Source of the DNA: Balneolaceae bacterium
GTDB lineage: Bacteria > Bacteroidota > Rhodothermia > Balneolales > Balneolaceae
Assembly (NCBI GenBank): GCA_007131725.1
Contig: SLPZ01000073.1
Span: 1-64,000, forward strand
Direction of reading: 5' to 3'
Length of the DNA: 64,000 nt
A program made the translations under genes and the position numbers. The notes under the pieces were generated by a model. It saw only the letters and a program-made list of their open reading frames with translations. It was not told the origin of the DNA and did not search any database. Below, piece by piece: positions 36,638 through 45,237 of the stretch (its first letter is position 1; every line of letters begins with the position of its first letter).

Positions 36638-37363
36638 TTATGCATCGTCACCTTCACCTTCAGGTGCATCTTCATCTGGAATAATTTGTTTTCCTTCTTT
36701 AAGGAGAACAATAGAGTCTATTAATGTGATTGAACTTTCTTCCATGTCTGCAATCAGCCTGTCGATCTTCGAGACACAGTAGTTGTATCCAATCTGCAGT
36801 ATAATACCTGCCATCAAACCACCTGCTGTTGTAAGCAGTGCAATTTTAATACCACGGGCTACAAGGCTTGGTGAGATATCAGCGGCAGCTTCAATAGCAT
36901 CAAAGGCCTCGATCATACCTACCACGGTTCCAAGGAATCCGAGCAGTGGTGCAATAGCAATAAACAATGACAACCACACAAGCCCTCTCTCAAGGAAACT
37001 CATTTCAATAGAGCCATAAGTTGTAATTGCTTTTTCAGCTGCGTCTATACCTTCGTCGGCGCGCATTAAACCGGCTTGAAATACTGAAGCTACCGGTCCT
37101 CTTGTTTTTGCACAGAGTTCCTGTGCGGCGGGGATACCACCTTCCTGCAGTGCTTGCTGCACTTCAAGTACGAATTTTCTTGTGTTTATGTCAGCCAGGT
37201 TCAGTGTGATAATGCGCTCCAGAAAAATAGCCAGTCCAAGAACCAGTGCTATTAATACAGGCCACATAAATTCACCGCCTTCGTTAAATTTTTCTACTAA
37301 TACATTAAAAAAGCCAGCATCAGCCCCAGCTTGAAGAAAAAAAAGAGCTAAAGATGAAGTCAT
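36638..37363 (-). CDS. exbB: MotA/TolQ/ExbB-family proton channel protein
   Basis: A 241-residue motor protein with three transmembrane helices: about 32-52 (FMWPVLIALVLGLAIFLERI), 128-150 (LSLFIAIAPLLGFLGTVVGM) and 170-195. The GFLGTVVGMIEAF motif and the following Ala-rich GIKIALLTTAGGLMAGI segment are the ExbB/TolQ signature. It forms the channel that uses the proton gradient to drive TonB or Tol systems. It is the first gene of the operon; a promoter with TTTG, 20 nt and TATCATTTTG lies upstream. The acidic tail DEDAPEGEGDDA is unusual. Confidence 0.93.
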   Translation of the reverse strand: MTSSLALFFLQAGADAGFFNVLVEKFNEGGEFMWPVLIALVLGLAIFLERIITLNLADINTRKFVLEVQQALQEGGIPAAQELCAKTRGPVASVFQAGLMRADEGIDAAEKAITTYGSIEMSFLERGLVWLSLFIAIAPLLGFLGTVVGMIEAFDAIEAAADISPSLVARGIKIALLTTAGGLMAGIILQIGYNYCVSKIDRLIADMEESSITLIDSIVLLKEGKQIIPDEDAPEGEGDDA

Positions 37364-37410
37364 ACGATTACTCCGCGTTATGTTTTGGTTATATGCTTAA
37401 GTTTTTGAAG

Positions 37411-37444
37411 CAAAATGATAGATCATTTGTTTCATAAAGTCAAA
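37411..37444 (-). promoter_or_regulatory. Candidate Bacteroidota-type promoter of the ExbB operon
   Basis: On the minus strand, TTTG (37441-37444), a 20-nt spacer and TATCATTTTG (37411-37420) precede the exbB ATG by about 48 nt. The -7 part has an extra base relative to TAnnTTTG. Confidence 0.4.
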
Positions 37445-37655
37445 ATATCAAATAATTAAATAACATTTCGACCACAATATCAAATTTCTCTATTACTCAG
37501 CTTATTCTAATATTTCCATCACGGAATATATTAGTTGAAATAACTAAGTGCCAAAACTGTTTAAAATTTTATGTGAATAATTTGGTTTTGTATACAACTT
37601 GATTGTTAACAACTCCGGCATATTGCCTTTATTGTTAAATACTGCCCCAAAAAAA

Positions 37656-37675
37656 ACGCATCTGTTTAGATGCGT
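37656..37675 (-). terminator. Intrinsic terminator of the Pal-like gene
   Basis: acgcatctgtttagatgcgt forms an 8-bp stem with T-runs on both sides, 22 bp after the stop at 37698. It can work in both directions. Confidence 0.85.
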
Positions 37676-37697
37676 TTTTTTGATTTTAGATTAATTT

Positions 37698-38237
37698 TTA
37701 CCGTCTTGGATTGAGTGGTTCAGATTCTGCCCTTCGCATTATTTCACATCCGGGCGAATGTTCATCCATCTGTGCTTCGGTACATTGTACAGGATAAATA
37801 CCCAAACCGCGAGATTCTATTCTGTCATCTGAAATTCCATTCTGCTTATAGAAATCTACAACAGCAGTAGCTCTGCGCATACTTAAACGCAGGTTGTATT
37901 GGTCGCTTCCTATATGGTCAGTATAAGCATCAACCCGAATTCCAACGTTTGGATTATCACGCAGTTTTTCTACGTTCTCGGCAAGCAGTCTTGCTGCGCG
38001 ATCGGTTATGGTATATTTGTCGAAATCGAAGTGAATTGTATTTAACTCTTCAACTCTTTCTACTTCAACAACTTCTTCCTCTTCTTCTTCCCATTCTTCA
38101 TCCTCTACCGGCTCCTCTGTTACCTCTGGTTCGGGTTCTGGCTCGACAATCTCCTCGGCTGTTCGGCAAGAACTGAAAAGCACACTCAAAGAAAGAAATA
38201 AGATGATAATTGAAAATTTACTAATTGTGATATTCAT
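37698..38237 (-). CDS. pal: Pal-like OmpA-family lipoprotein
   Basis: A 179-residue protein starting at the ATG at 38237, chosen because a lipoprotein signal follows directly (SIIILFLSLSVLFSSC, Cys24); an upstream in-frame extension of 22 residues breaks it. Residues about 28-60 are a Glu/Val/Pro-rich spacer (EPEPEPEVTEEP). The rest is an OmpA peptidoglycan-binding domain (HFDFDKYTIT, RVDAYTDHIGSDQYNLRLSMRRA, ESRGLG). It resembles Pal, the outer-membrane part of the Tol-Pal system. The C-terminal insertion CTEAQMDEHSPGCEIMRRAE has two cysteines that could form a disulfide. The Exb operon lies directly upstream of nothing else Tol-like, so a link is only suggested. Confidence 0.88.
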   Translation of the reverse strand: MNITISKFSIIILFLSLSVLFSSCRTAEEIVEPEPEPEVTEEPVEDEEWEEEEEEVVEVERVEELNTIHFDFDKYTITDRAARLLAENVEKLRDNPNVGIRVDAYTDHIGSDQYNLRLSMRRATAVVDFYKQNGISDDRIESRGLGIYPVQCTEAQMDEHSPGCEIMRRAESEPLNPRR

Positions 38238-38595
38238 AGAGCATTTAAATTTATGATTTGAACATGAAGATTTTAAAATCTTAAAAGCGTCACTCATTTG
38301 CAATATAATTCGTTATAAAAAAATAAAATTTTTTTTGCCTGACTTGATCGAACCGTAAGAATTAAAGCTCCCCTGTTCTTATCGTGTTATAGTGGAATTT
38401 TACTTCACAAGATATGTGTCGTAAAAGTTAGAAGTTATTTTATTAATAACATAGCTTTCTGTTTCTATACAGGAGAAATTTTTTAAGTCTTAAGAATATT
38501 ATTTTTATTCATATTACAATCCAGCGCTGTTTAAACAACAAACAAAAAAGCTAATAGTTTGAGAAAAATTTTCTGAATTTGCGCTTAGAATCTTT
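38238..38595. other. 358-bp intergenic stretch
   Basis: The region between the Pal-like gene and dsbD is AT-rich with runs of T and A. I see no gene, repeat or terminator in it. Confidence 0.6.
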
Positions 38596-40521
38596 CTATC
38601 TGTTCACCTGACGATATCTCGAGATGCCCCGGTCAAGAAATTTTTCAAAATCATCTGCCCTTGTAAAGCCGATTAACTGATCTAACACATTTCCGGTATT
38701 CGGGTCCACTATAGCGTAGGTAGGCAGGGCAAGTGTACCGGTTAGTTCAAACTGGAACCGCTGGTTTTCTGATGCATCTCTTCCTCCATCAGTATAAAGT
38801 TTTACCGTTTCCATCTGCTGGAATCGTTCAACAATATTCTCTCTTGGAAATACCGTACTCTCCATTGCCCGGCAATTTGTGCAGGTATATCCTGTAAAAT
38901 CTATAAAAACCGGCCTGTTTTCAGCAACTGCCCGTTCTGCAGATTCATCGAAATTATCCGACCATTCAACTGCCGAAGCCGTGCCTCCTGCTGTTCCGAT
39001 CGAACTTACCACGCTCACATCTGTGGCCTGTCTTGCCGGCAGCCAGGCATCCCAGATTCCCATCGAAGCACCAAGCAGGCCCGGAATCAGATAAAAGCTG
39101 AACAGTAAAAACGGAACTGCCAGAAGCAAACGGCCTGTAGAAATATTTTTGGGTTTTTCTTCACCATGAAGGGCAAACATCCCAAGAAGATAGAGGCCTG
39201 CAATCAGAAAAAGTGAAATCCAAATCGCAATACCGAGCGGGCGTGTAATGATTCCCCACTGCCAAATTATATCGGCATTTGCCAGAAATTTAACCGCAGC
39301 GGCAAGAATAATAATACCGAGAATCACTTTCACAACATTCATCCAGGCGCCGCTTTTGGGAAGTGATTCAAGATATCCAGGAAACATTGCAAACAACACA
39401 AACGGGCTTGCAAATGCCGCAGAAAATCCGAGCATTCCGATTATCGGGAAAAACCATTCACCGCCGGTTGTAGCGGCCAGTACGGCGCCAACAAACGGAG
39501 CTGTGCACGAAAAAGAAACGGCGCTGATAGTCAGCCCCATAAAGAGCGTACCCATCACCCCGGAGCCTTCATTACTTTTTTTGTTGAGCCAATTTGTAAG
39601 CTGATATGGAAGCCTCAATTCAAACATTCCGAGCAGGCTCACGCCAAACACAACAAACAGCACCCCAATAAACAAATTTACCCAGGGATTTGACGCAAAC
39701 TGGCTGACCCCGGCAACACCGAGTACAAGAGCCAGCACCGCACCGATCGCGGTAAAAATCAAAACAATGGAGAGCCCGAATATGATGGCCTGTCCCCAGC
39801 TTGTTCTTTTTCCCCCGCCTTGTGCACCACCCTGATTTGAGAAATAGGATACGACAAGAGGTATCAGCGGAAACACACAAGGTGTTAACAGAGCGGCAAG
39901 GCCTGCAGTAATTGCCAGCCAGAGAAAAACCCAGATATTATCCGATGATACATCGGCATCGCTGGTTAGCTCAAAATCTTCTGTTTGGCTGATTGCCAAT
40001 TCATCTTCATCAGGGAAATCGGTGAAGGGATTATCCACCACACCAGCAAGGAGAATTTCTCCGGAAATTTCCTTCGTTTTTGGCGGAAGGCAGGAGCGGT
40101 CATCGCAAACCTGGTAGAGTACCTCGAGTAGTATGTTCTGGCTGCCTTCAAGTTCACTTCGAAAAGCTATTGGAATGGTGAATTGAGCCGTATCGGAGTG
40201 CCAGCCGAGTTCGGTGTTGAAATTCGGATCGAACGCTATTACGGCTTCAGTTTCTTCGATCTCCCCGGCAATTGCCATTTGGTTTGTGCCGGATGAGAAC
40301 GTTGTGGGATATGGGCCTGCTTCAGGATCGTTCAGGATTGAATAGAGATGCCAGTCGCCCTCAATTGTTGCCTCTACTACTACATAAAAAACTTCGCCTG
40401 CCTGTGCCGTTTCCGGTGCTTCAATTAACTCATAGTCCACAGGGTCGAGCATCTGACCATAAACCAAAAATGGGGATAACGCTAACAGCGCAATCCCCAG
40501 TGCAATTCGTACTTTTTTCAT
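38596..40521 (-). CDS. dsbD: Thiol:disulfide interchange protein DsbD
   Basis: A 641-residue protein that carries reducing power from cytoplasmic thioredoxin to the periplasm. After a signal peptide comes the N-terminal periplasmic domain with Cys139 and Cys144 (YQVCDDRSCLPP). Then comes an eight-helix transmembrane domain with the reactive cysteines in LTPCVFPLIP and SFSCTAPFVG, and finally a thioredoxin-like domain with Cys547 and Cys550 in YTCTNCRAME. All redox cysteines are present. It supports cytochrome c maturation and disulfide repair. It lies 44 bp downstream of rplI on the same strand. Confidence 0.95.
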   Translation of the reverse strand: MKKVRIALGIALLALSPFLVYGQMLDPVDYELIEAPETAQAGEVFYVVVEATIEGDWHLYSILNDPEAGPYPTTFSSGTNQMAIAGEIEETEAVIAFDPNFNTELGWHSDTAQFTIPIAFRSELEGSQNILLEVLYQVCDDRSCLPPKTKEISGEILLAGVVDNPFTDFPDEDELAISQTEDFELTSDADVSSDNIWVFLWLAITAGLAALLTPCVFPLIPLVVSYFSNQGGAQGGGKRTSWGQAIIFGLSIVLIFTAIGAVLALVLGVAGVSQFASNPWVNLFIGVLFVVFGVSLLGMFELRLPYQLTNWLNKKSNEGSGVMGTLFMGLTISAVSFSCTAPFVGAVLAATTGGEWFFPIIGMLGFSAAFASPFVLFAMFPGYLESLPKSGAWMNVVKVILGIIILAAAVKFLANADIIWQWGIITRPLGIAIWISLFLIAGLYLLGMFALHGEEKPKNISTGRLLLAVPFLLFSFYLIPGLLGASMGIWDAWLPARQATDVSVVSSIGTAGGTASAVEWSDNFDESAERAVAENRPVFIDFTGYTCTNCRAMESTVFPRENIVERFQQMETVKLYTDGGRDASENQRFQFELTGTLALPTYAIVDPNTGNVLDQLIGFTRADDFEKFLDRGISRYRQVNR

Positions 40522-40565
40522 TTACTTACATGAATTGGTTCGCTTACTGATTTTGAATAAACCAG

Positions 40566-41012
40566 TTAATCTTCTTTAACTACCCAAACTTTCACTTTCG
40601 GGTTCAGATCACCAAGTAAACTAACTGTAGCTGTGTACTCGCCAAGAGTTTTAATGTCCTGATCGACTTTAATTTTTCTTCGGTCAATCAAAATATCTCT
40701 TTCTTCAAGAGCTTCGGCTATCTGAATATTGGTAACCGTACCGTGAATTTTATCATCTTCTCCCACAGTAACCGGAATGGTAACGGAAGTGGCCTCGAGT
40801 TGTTGCGCAAGTTCTTTAGCAGCTTCTGCAGTTAACTCGGCTCTCAATTCAGCCTCACGCTGCATATTGTTGTAGTGCCGAATGGCACCCTCTGTAGCTA
40901 AAACTGCTTTAGCCTGCGGAATGAGGTAATTTCTTCCATAGCCGGGTTTTACATCAACCAGTTCGCCGGCTGATCCAAGCTTTTCTACGTCTTCTTTTAA
41001 TATCACTTTCAT
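40566..41012 (-). CDS. rplI: 50S ribosomal protein L9
   Basis: A 148-residue L9 of usual length. The N-terminal RNA-binding part MKVILKEDVEKLGSAGELVDVKPGYGRNYLIPQ is classic, followed by the long helix and a C-terminal domain. It is the third gene of the rpsF-rpsR-rplI operon, 7 bp after rpsR. L9 binds 23S rRNA and reaches between ribosomes in polysomes. Confidence 0.97.
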   Translation of the reverse strand: MKVILKEDVEKLGSAGELVDVKPGYGRNYLIPQAKAVLATEGAIRHYNNMQREAELRAELTAEAAKELAQQLEATSVTIPVTVGEDDKIHGTVTNIQIAEALEERDILIDRRKIKVDQDIKTLGEYTATVSLLGDLNPKVKVWVVKED

Positions 41013-41019
41013 AGTCAGA

Positions 41020-41271
41020 TCACCTCATATTTTCAGTTACATATGGAATCAGAGCCAGAAATCGTGCTCTTTTCACTGCCCTGGACAACTGGCGCTGGTG
41101 GCCGGCACTCGTACCGGTAACTCTTCTCGGTAAAATTTTACCCTGATCGTTAATAAACCGCTCTAAAATGTCGGTCTGCTTATAGTCAATATATTCGAAT
41201 CCTGCTTTTGTAAATTTGCAGTCCTTGGTTTTTAAATTACCTTTTTTCGGATGTGATGGATTGTTAATCAT
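41020..41271 (-). CDS. rpsR: 30S ribosomal protein S18
   Basis: An 83-residue S18 that pairs with S6 on 16S rRNA. Typical segments are [19 protein letters not shown] and [20 protein letters not shown]. The N-terminus has a single Cys (DCKFTKAG) where many S18 proteins have more than one, so a zinc site is unlikely. It is 11 bp after rpsF. Confidence 0.97.
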   Translation of the reverse strand: MINNPSHPKKGNLKTKDCKFTKAGFEYIDYKQTDILERFINDQGKILPRRVTGTSAGHQRQLSRAVKRARFLALIPYVTENMR

Positions 41272-41282
41272 AATTTAGCCTC

Positions 41283-41693
41283 TTAATCCTCTTCTTCAAC
41301 TTTTTCTTCAGCTTCTTCCTCAAAAAATAGAGGGAGTTCACCTTTGGCTCTAAGCTCGTAATGGCGCATCATTTTTGAATCGTACTTCAGGGTAAGATAT
41401 CTCATCACATCATCATGTATTCTGAGATTACGCTCAATCATCCCTATTGCTTCTGCGGGCGCTTTGAAATAGAGATTTACGTAGTAACCGGTGCTTTTTT
41501 TATCGATATCGTAGGCCAGTTTTTTTACTCCCCACTCATCAACATCAACAATTTCACCGTTGTTATCTTCGATAAGTTTATTAATATGGCCTACTAATTC
41601 TGAGAGTTTCTCATCTTCGAGAACCGGGTTCAGAATGTAAGTCATTTCATAGAAATCTTTCTTCATTCGATTTTGTCTTTGGTTGTTATCCAT
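41283..41693 (-). CDS. rpsF: 30S ribosomal protein S6
   Basis: A 136-residue S6 that pairs with S18. The core FYEMTYILNPVLEDEKLSELVG matches the family. The predicted N-terminus MDNNQRQNR may be an extension; an ATG nine codons in (MKKDFYEM) is the other candidate, and neither has a Shine-Dalgarno. The tail is acidic (EEEAEEKVEEED), as in other S6 proteins of this lineage. It is the first gene of the operon, preceded by a well-formed promoter. Confidence 0.95.
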   Translation of the reverse strand: MDNNQRQNRMKKDFYEMTYILNPVLEDEKLSELVGHINKLIEDNNGEIVDVDEWGVKKLAYDIDKKSTGYYVNLYFKAPAEAIGMIERNLRIHDDVMRYLTLKYDSKMMRHYELRAKGELPLFFEEEAEEKVEEED

Positions 41694-41736
41694 TATTGGT
41701 AACAGTCATCGTGCGTTGTGCCGATAACAGAGCCTT

Positions 41737-41768
41737 CAAAGATAAGAATAGAAACGTTCTTTAACAAC
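41737..41768 (-). promoter_or_regulatory. Bacteroidota-type promoter of rpsF-rpsR-rplI
   Basis: On the minus strand, TTG (41765-41767), 20 nt and TATCTTTG (41737-41744) match the TTG/TAnnTTTG consensus of this lineage's primary sigma factor. The start should lie near 41730, about 37 nt before the ATG. Confidence 0.55.
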
Positions 41769-41815
41769 GGCTGATTTGAGTTCTGTCAAACTTCTGCCCG
41801 CTCTATTTTACCTCT

Positions 41816-43255
41816 CTATGCTGCGTAGTACGAAGTAATCAGTTCAATAAGTCCGGTTGTGGGGAGCACCGGCTCGATGCCATAATAGACGGTTAAAACA
41901 GCGAGAATTACCAGGCTCGATTTAAACACAAGCCCCGGAGTTATAAGTGAATACTCTTTGTGAGCTTCTTTGAAATAGAGATACACCATCACCCGCAGAT
42001 AGTAATAAACACTGGCCGCGCTCGCCAGCACCCCGATTATTACGAGTGGTATTAACCCGGCATGAACCGCTGCAGCAAATACATAATATTTGCCCAAAAA
42101 CCCTACCATTGGCGGTATTCCCGCGAGAGAAAAGAGAAAAACAGAAAGTGCCACACCCATCACAGGAACTTTGAAGCCAAGGCCGGCATAACTGTCTATT
42201 TCGGTGAAATCGAGCCCGTGATTGCGTTCGTAATAGGCAATCACACCAAAAGCCCCGATGTTCATCAATGTGTAAGCAAACAGGTAATACAAAACCCCGG
42301 AATACCCGGCGGCTGTTCCGGCAGCAAGCCCCACCATCAGGTATCCCGCATGTGCAATACTCGAGTAGGCAAGCATTCGCTTTACATTATCCTGGGCAAG
42401 GGCAATCAGGTTACCAACAATCATTGTTATGATTGCTACCACCTGGATGACGTTGGTCCAGTCTCCGGCTTCGGTTTCGGGCAGCATTCGGCTCAAAATC
42501 AGGATAAATGCCACGAATGTTGCAGATTTTGCAGCCGTTGCCATGAATGCCGTAAGCGTGGTTGGCGTGCCCTGGTATACATCGGGCGTCCACATATGAA
42601 ATGGCACGGCTGCAATTTTGAAAAAGATTCCCACCAGAAGCAGTCCGGAACCGGCGAAAAACAGTAGTGTGGGTTCAGCAGCAGCGGCTATTTCATTCAG
42701 GTTTGTGTGGCCTGTAGCGCCATAAATCAGGGCAATACCGTATAATAGAAACCCGGTGGAAAAGGCACCTAAAAGAAAATATTTAAGAGCGGCTTCAGCG
42801 CCTGTTTTTTCATGCTTGATCAATCCCGCCAAAACATACAGGCAGATCGACATGGTTTCAAGGCTTACAAAGAATGAAATCAGGTCGTTGGAAACAGCAA
42901 GGCCGAGCATCCCGGTGGTAGCAAATAAAATCATGGCATAAACTTCACCGTTATGCAGGTTCAGGTCGCTCAGATATTCCCTGGATATAATCACACAAAA
43001 CAGCGCACCAAGCAAAACAATAAACGTCCCGAATGCACCCGTTCCGCCGTACACTATCATTCCATAAAATGCCGTTCCTGATTCGCCAAACATGGCCTGT
43101 ATGGATATAAGTAGAGCAATAGCCAGGCTGCCTGTGGTTATACCGTATGTTATTTTCATGCCTTTTTTGAAGGCATCAAGCATTATTACCACCAATCCGG
43201 CGGCAGCCACTACAATACCGGGCAAAAATACTTGTAAGTCGTGTAAATAATCCAT
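41816..43255 (-). CDS. nuoN: NADH-quinone oxidoreductase subunit N
   Basis: A 479-residue subunit of complex I with about 14 helices. The start is the ATG at 43255 (a TTG lies just before). It has the proton-channel hallmarks: Glu in helix 5 (FFVSLETMSICLYVLAGL) and Lys in helix 7 (FKIAAVPFHMWTPDVYQG). It pumps protons in the membrane arm. It is the last gene of the nuoL-nuoM-phhB-nuoN unit. A pterin carbinolamine dehydratase gene sits between nuoM and nuoN, which is unusual. Confidence 0.95.
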   Translation of the reverse strand: MDYLHDLQVFLPGIVVAAAGLVVIMLDAFKKGMKITYGITTGSLAIALLISIQAMFGESGTAFYGMIVYGGTGAFGTFIVLLGALFCVIISREYLSDLNLHNGEVYAMILFATTGMLGLAVSNDLISFFVSLETMSICLYVLAGLIKHEKTGAEAALKYFLLGAFSTGFLLYGIALIYGATGHTNLNEIAAAAEPTLLFFAGSGLLLVGIFFKIAAVPFHMWTPDVYQGTPTTLTAFMATAAKSATFVAFILILSRMLPETEAGDWTNVIQVVAIITMIVGNLIALAQDNVKRMLAYSSIAHAGYLMVGLAAGTAAGYSGVLYYLFAYTLMNIGAFGVIAYYERNHGLDFTEIDSYAGLGFKVPVMGVALSVFLFSLAGIPPMVGFLGKYYVFAAAVHAGLIPLVIIGVLASAASVYYYLRVMVYLYFKEAHKEYSLITPGLVFKSSLVILAVLTVYYGIEPVLPTTGLIELITSYYAA

Positions 43256-43303
43256 CAACGATCTATTTATTTAATAATCTCAATAAACTTTTCAGGCACA
43301 CGG

Positions 43304-43591
43304 TCAGGCATTGGCTATCACTTCAATAGTTTTGGCAAGTTTAATGTCTTTTTCAGTTACTTTGCCTCCCGCATCGTGAGTGCTTAGCGCAATTTCCACC
43401 CTGTTGTAAACATTGAACCATTCGGGATGATGCACCTGTGCCTCAGCTTCAAATCCAACCTGAAGCATAAATGCCAGCGCCTGTTTAAAATCAGGGAATG
43501 TAAACTGTTTTTTTAGTTTATCATCTTCAAGTTTCCAGCCGTCGAGGGCAGTCAGTTCTTTTTCGATTTTCTCTGGTGATAATGCTTTCAT
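43304..43591 (-). CDS. phhB: 4a-hydroxytetrahydrobiopterin dehydratase (pterin carbinolamine dehydratase)
   Basis: A 95-residue enzyme that removes water from the 4a-hydroxy form of tetrahydrobiopterin produced by aromatic amino acid hydroxylases. The signature QVHHPEWFNVYNRVEIAL includes the catalytic His pair, and the C-terminal STHDAGGKVTEKDIKLA is typical. It is 11 bp after nuoM and 45 bp before nuoN, thus in a complex I operon. With folE2 and the PTPS-like gene it is the third pterin gene in this window. No hydroxylase gene is seen here. Confidence 0.93.
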   Translation of the reverse strand: MKALSPEKIEKELTALDGWKLEDDKLKKQFTFPDFKQALAFMLQVGFEAEAQVHHPEWFNVYNRVEIALSTHDAGGKVTEKDIKLAKTIEVIANA

Positions 43592-43602
43592 AGTAGTCAG
43601 GT

Positions 43603-45219
43603 TTAATCTTTTTGAACCATCAGGTTCTGTTCAGATTGATGCTCGTGCAGATTATAAATTTTCGCAGTCCAGTCGGGCAGTTCATCCGCATTTGTGTTTT
43701 GTAATACCGTGATGCTCTTCTCCTCTGACTGAGTGATGAATGTATCCACCCACTCCTCAGAAAATTGTGTAAAATCAACCGGGCGAATACCTATCCAGAC
43801 CATGAAAATGACCAATGGAACAAGCAACCCGATTTCCCTGGCATTCAGGTCTATCAGTTTTTCATTTTCTTTATTTGTGATGGGGCCGAAGAACACTCGC
43901 TGATACATCCAAAGCATGTAAACGGCGGCAAGAATCACACCTGTGGCACCAAGTATGGCATACACTTTATTGTCGTAGAGAACAGACATGAAAGTGCCGT
44001 TCAAAATCAAAAATTCACCAACAAATCCGTTCAGGCCGGGCAGGCCGATGGAAGCCAGCGTTGCTATCATAAACATGGTGGCGTAAACCGGCATTTTTTT
44101 GGCAACACCTCCAAAATCGGAAATCATTCGTGTGTGGCGCCGGTCATAAATCATTCCAACAACAAGGAAGAGTGCGCCGGTAGAAAGTCCGTGGTTGATC
44201 ATCTGAATAATAGCTCCCTGCACAGCGATGGTGTTAAAGGCAAAAATTCCAAGCACCACAAACCCAAGGTGGCTGACAGAGGAGTAAGCCACAAGTTTTT
44301 TGACATCTTTCTGAACCATGGCCACAAGTGCACCGTAAATTATTCCGATTACGGCAAGCACCGCCATCAAGGGGGCGAATTCCATAAATGCATTCGGAAA
44401 TACGGGCAAGCACACACGAACCAGGCCGTAGGTTCCCAGCTTCAGCATAATTGCGGCAAGAACCACAGAGCCGGCTGTTGGCGCTTCGGTATGAGCCCAG
44501 GGCAGCCATGTGTGAAACGGAAACAGCGGCACCTTGATGCAAAATGCAAGGGCAAAAGCCAGGAACATCCAGGTTTGCTCAACCAGCCCGGGGGTATATT
44601 CCGCCCCAGAAATAAATCTCCAGTCGGATGAAAATTCGTAGATACCGGTAGCAGCTCCTGCATTGTAGCCCAGGTAGATTAACGCTACCAGCATGATGAG
44701 CGACCCAACCAGAGTATAAATAAAGAACTTGATGGTTGCTTTTATCTTATCACGCCCGCCCCAGATACCAATCAGGAAATACATGGGAATCAGCGAAAGC
44801 TCGAAGAACACGTAAAATACCACCAAATCGAGCGAGGCAAACACACCCAGTGAAGCGGTCTGCAAAATCAGGAGCATGGAGTAGTAACCAATCAGGCTTT
44901 TTTTGATGGAACTCCAGGAAGCCAGAATCACAATAGGGCCAAAAAGGGTTGTGAGCATGAAAAGAAGCAGGCTCAATCCATCGAGGCCGACCAGGTATTT
45001 GATATCCATCCCCGCAAAAATTGGTGTGCCTTCGGTGAGGTACTGAGGTACGGCTGAATTTGCCACATCAAAGTTAAACAGCAACGGCAGTGAAAGGAAA
45101 AAGGTTGCCGTTGTTATGATCAGGCTTGTCCACTTAACGGCTTCATCTTTTTTGATAAACAAAAATGCAACAACGCCAAGCAGCGGTAAATAAATTGTGA
45201 TATTTAGTAATAACTCCAT
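43603..45219 (-). CDS. nuoM: NADH-quinone oxidoreductase subunit M
   Basis: A 538-residue subunit with about 14 helices. Key features are YVFFELSLIPMYFLIGIWGG (helix 5 Glu) and AFCIKVPLFPFHTWLPWAHTEAP (helix 7 Lys), the proton path residues. The hydrophilic C-terminal tail (EHQSEQNLMVQKD) is longer than in E. coli. It is 18 bp after nuoL and precedes phhB by 11 bp. Confidence 0.96.
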   Translation of the reverse strand: MELLLNITIYLPLLGVVAFLFIKKDEAVKWTSLIITTATFFLSLPLLFNFDVANSAVPQYLTEGTPIFAGMDIKYLVGLDGLSLLLFMLTTLFGPIVILASWSSIKKSLIGYYSMLLILQTASLGVFASLDLVVFYVFFELSLIPMYFLIGIWGGRDKIKATIKFFIYTLVGSLIMLVALIYLGYNAGAATGIYEFSSDWRFISGAEYTPGLVEQTWMFLAFALAFCIKVPLFPFHTWLPWAHTEAPTAGSVVLAAIMLKLGTYGLVRVCLPVFPNAFMEFAPLMAVLAVIGIIYGALVAMVQKDVKKLVAYSSVSHLGFVVLGIFAFNTIAVQGAIIQMINHGLSTGALFLVVGMIYDRRHTRMISDFGGVAKKMPVYATMFMIATLASIGLPGLNGFVGEFLILNGTFMSVLYDNKVYAILGATGVILAAVYMLWMYQRVFFGPITNKENEKLIDLNAREIGLLVPLVIFMVWIGIRPVDFTQFSEEWVDTFITQSEEKSITVLQNTNADELPDWTAKIYNLHEHQSEQNLMVQKD

Positions 45220-45237
45220 GCTGATCTGAAAAAATCT

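Noticed and set aside
37698-38303. Longer start for the Pal-like lipoprotein
   Set aside because: The extra 22 residues would bury the lipoprotein signal that starts at 38237.
42062-44631. Long plus-strand frames over nuoN and nuoM
   Set aside because: Antisense to clear complex I genes; Cys/His-rich translations without any motif.
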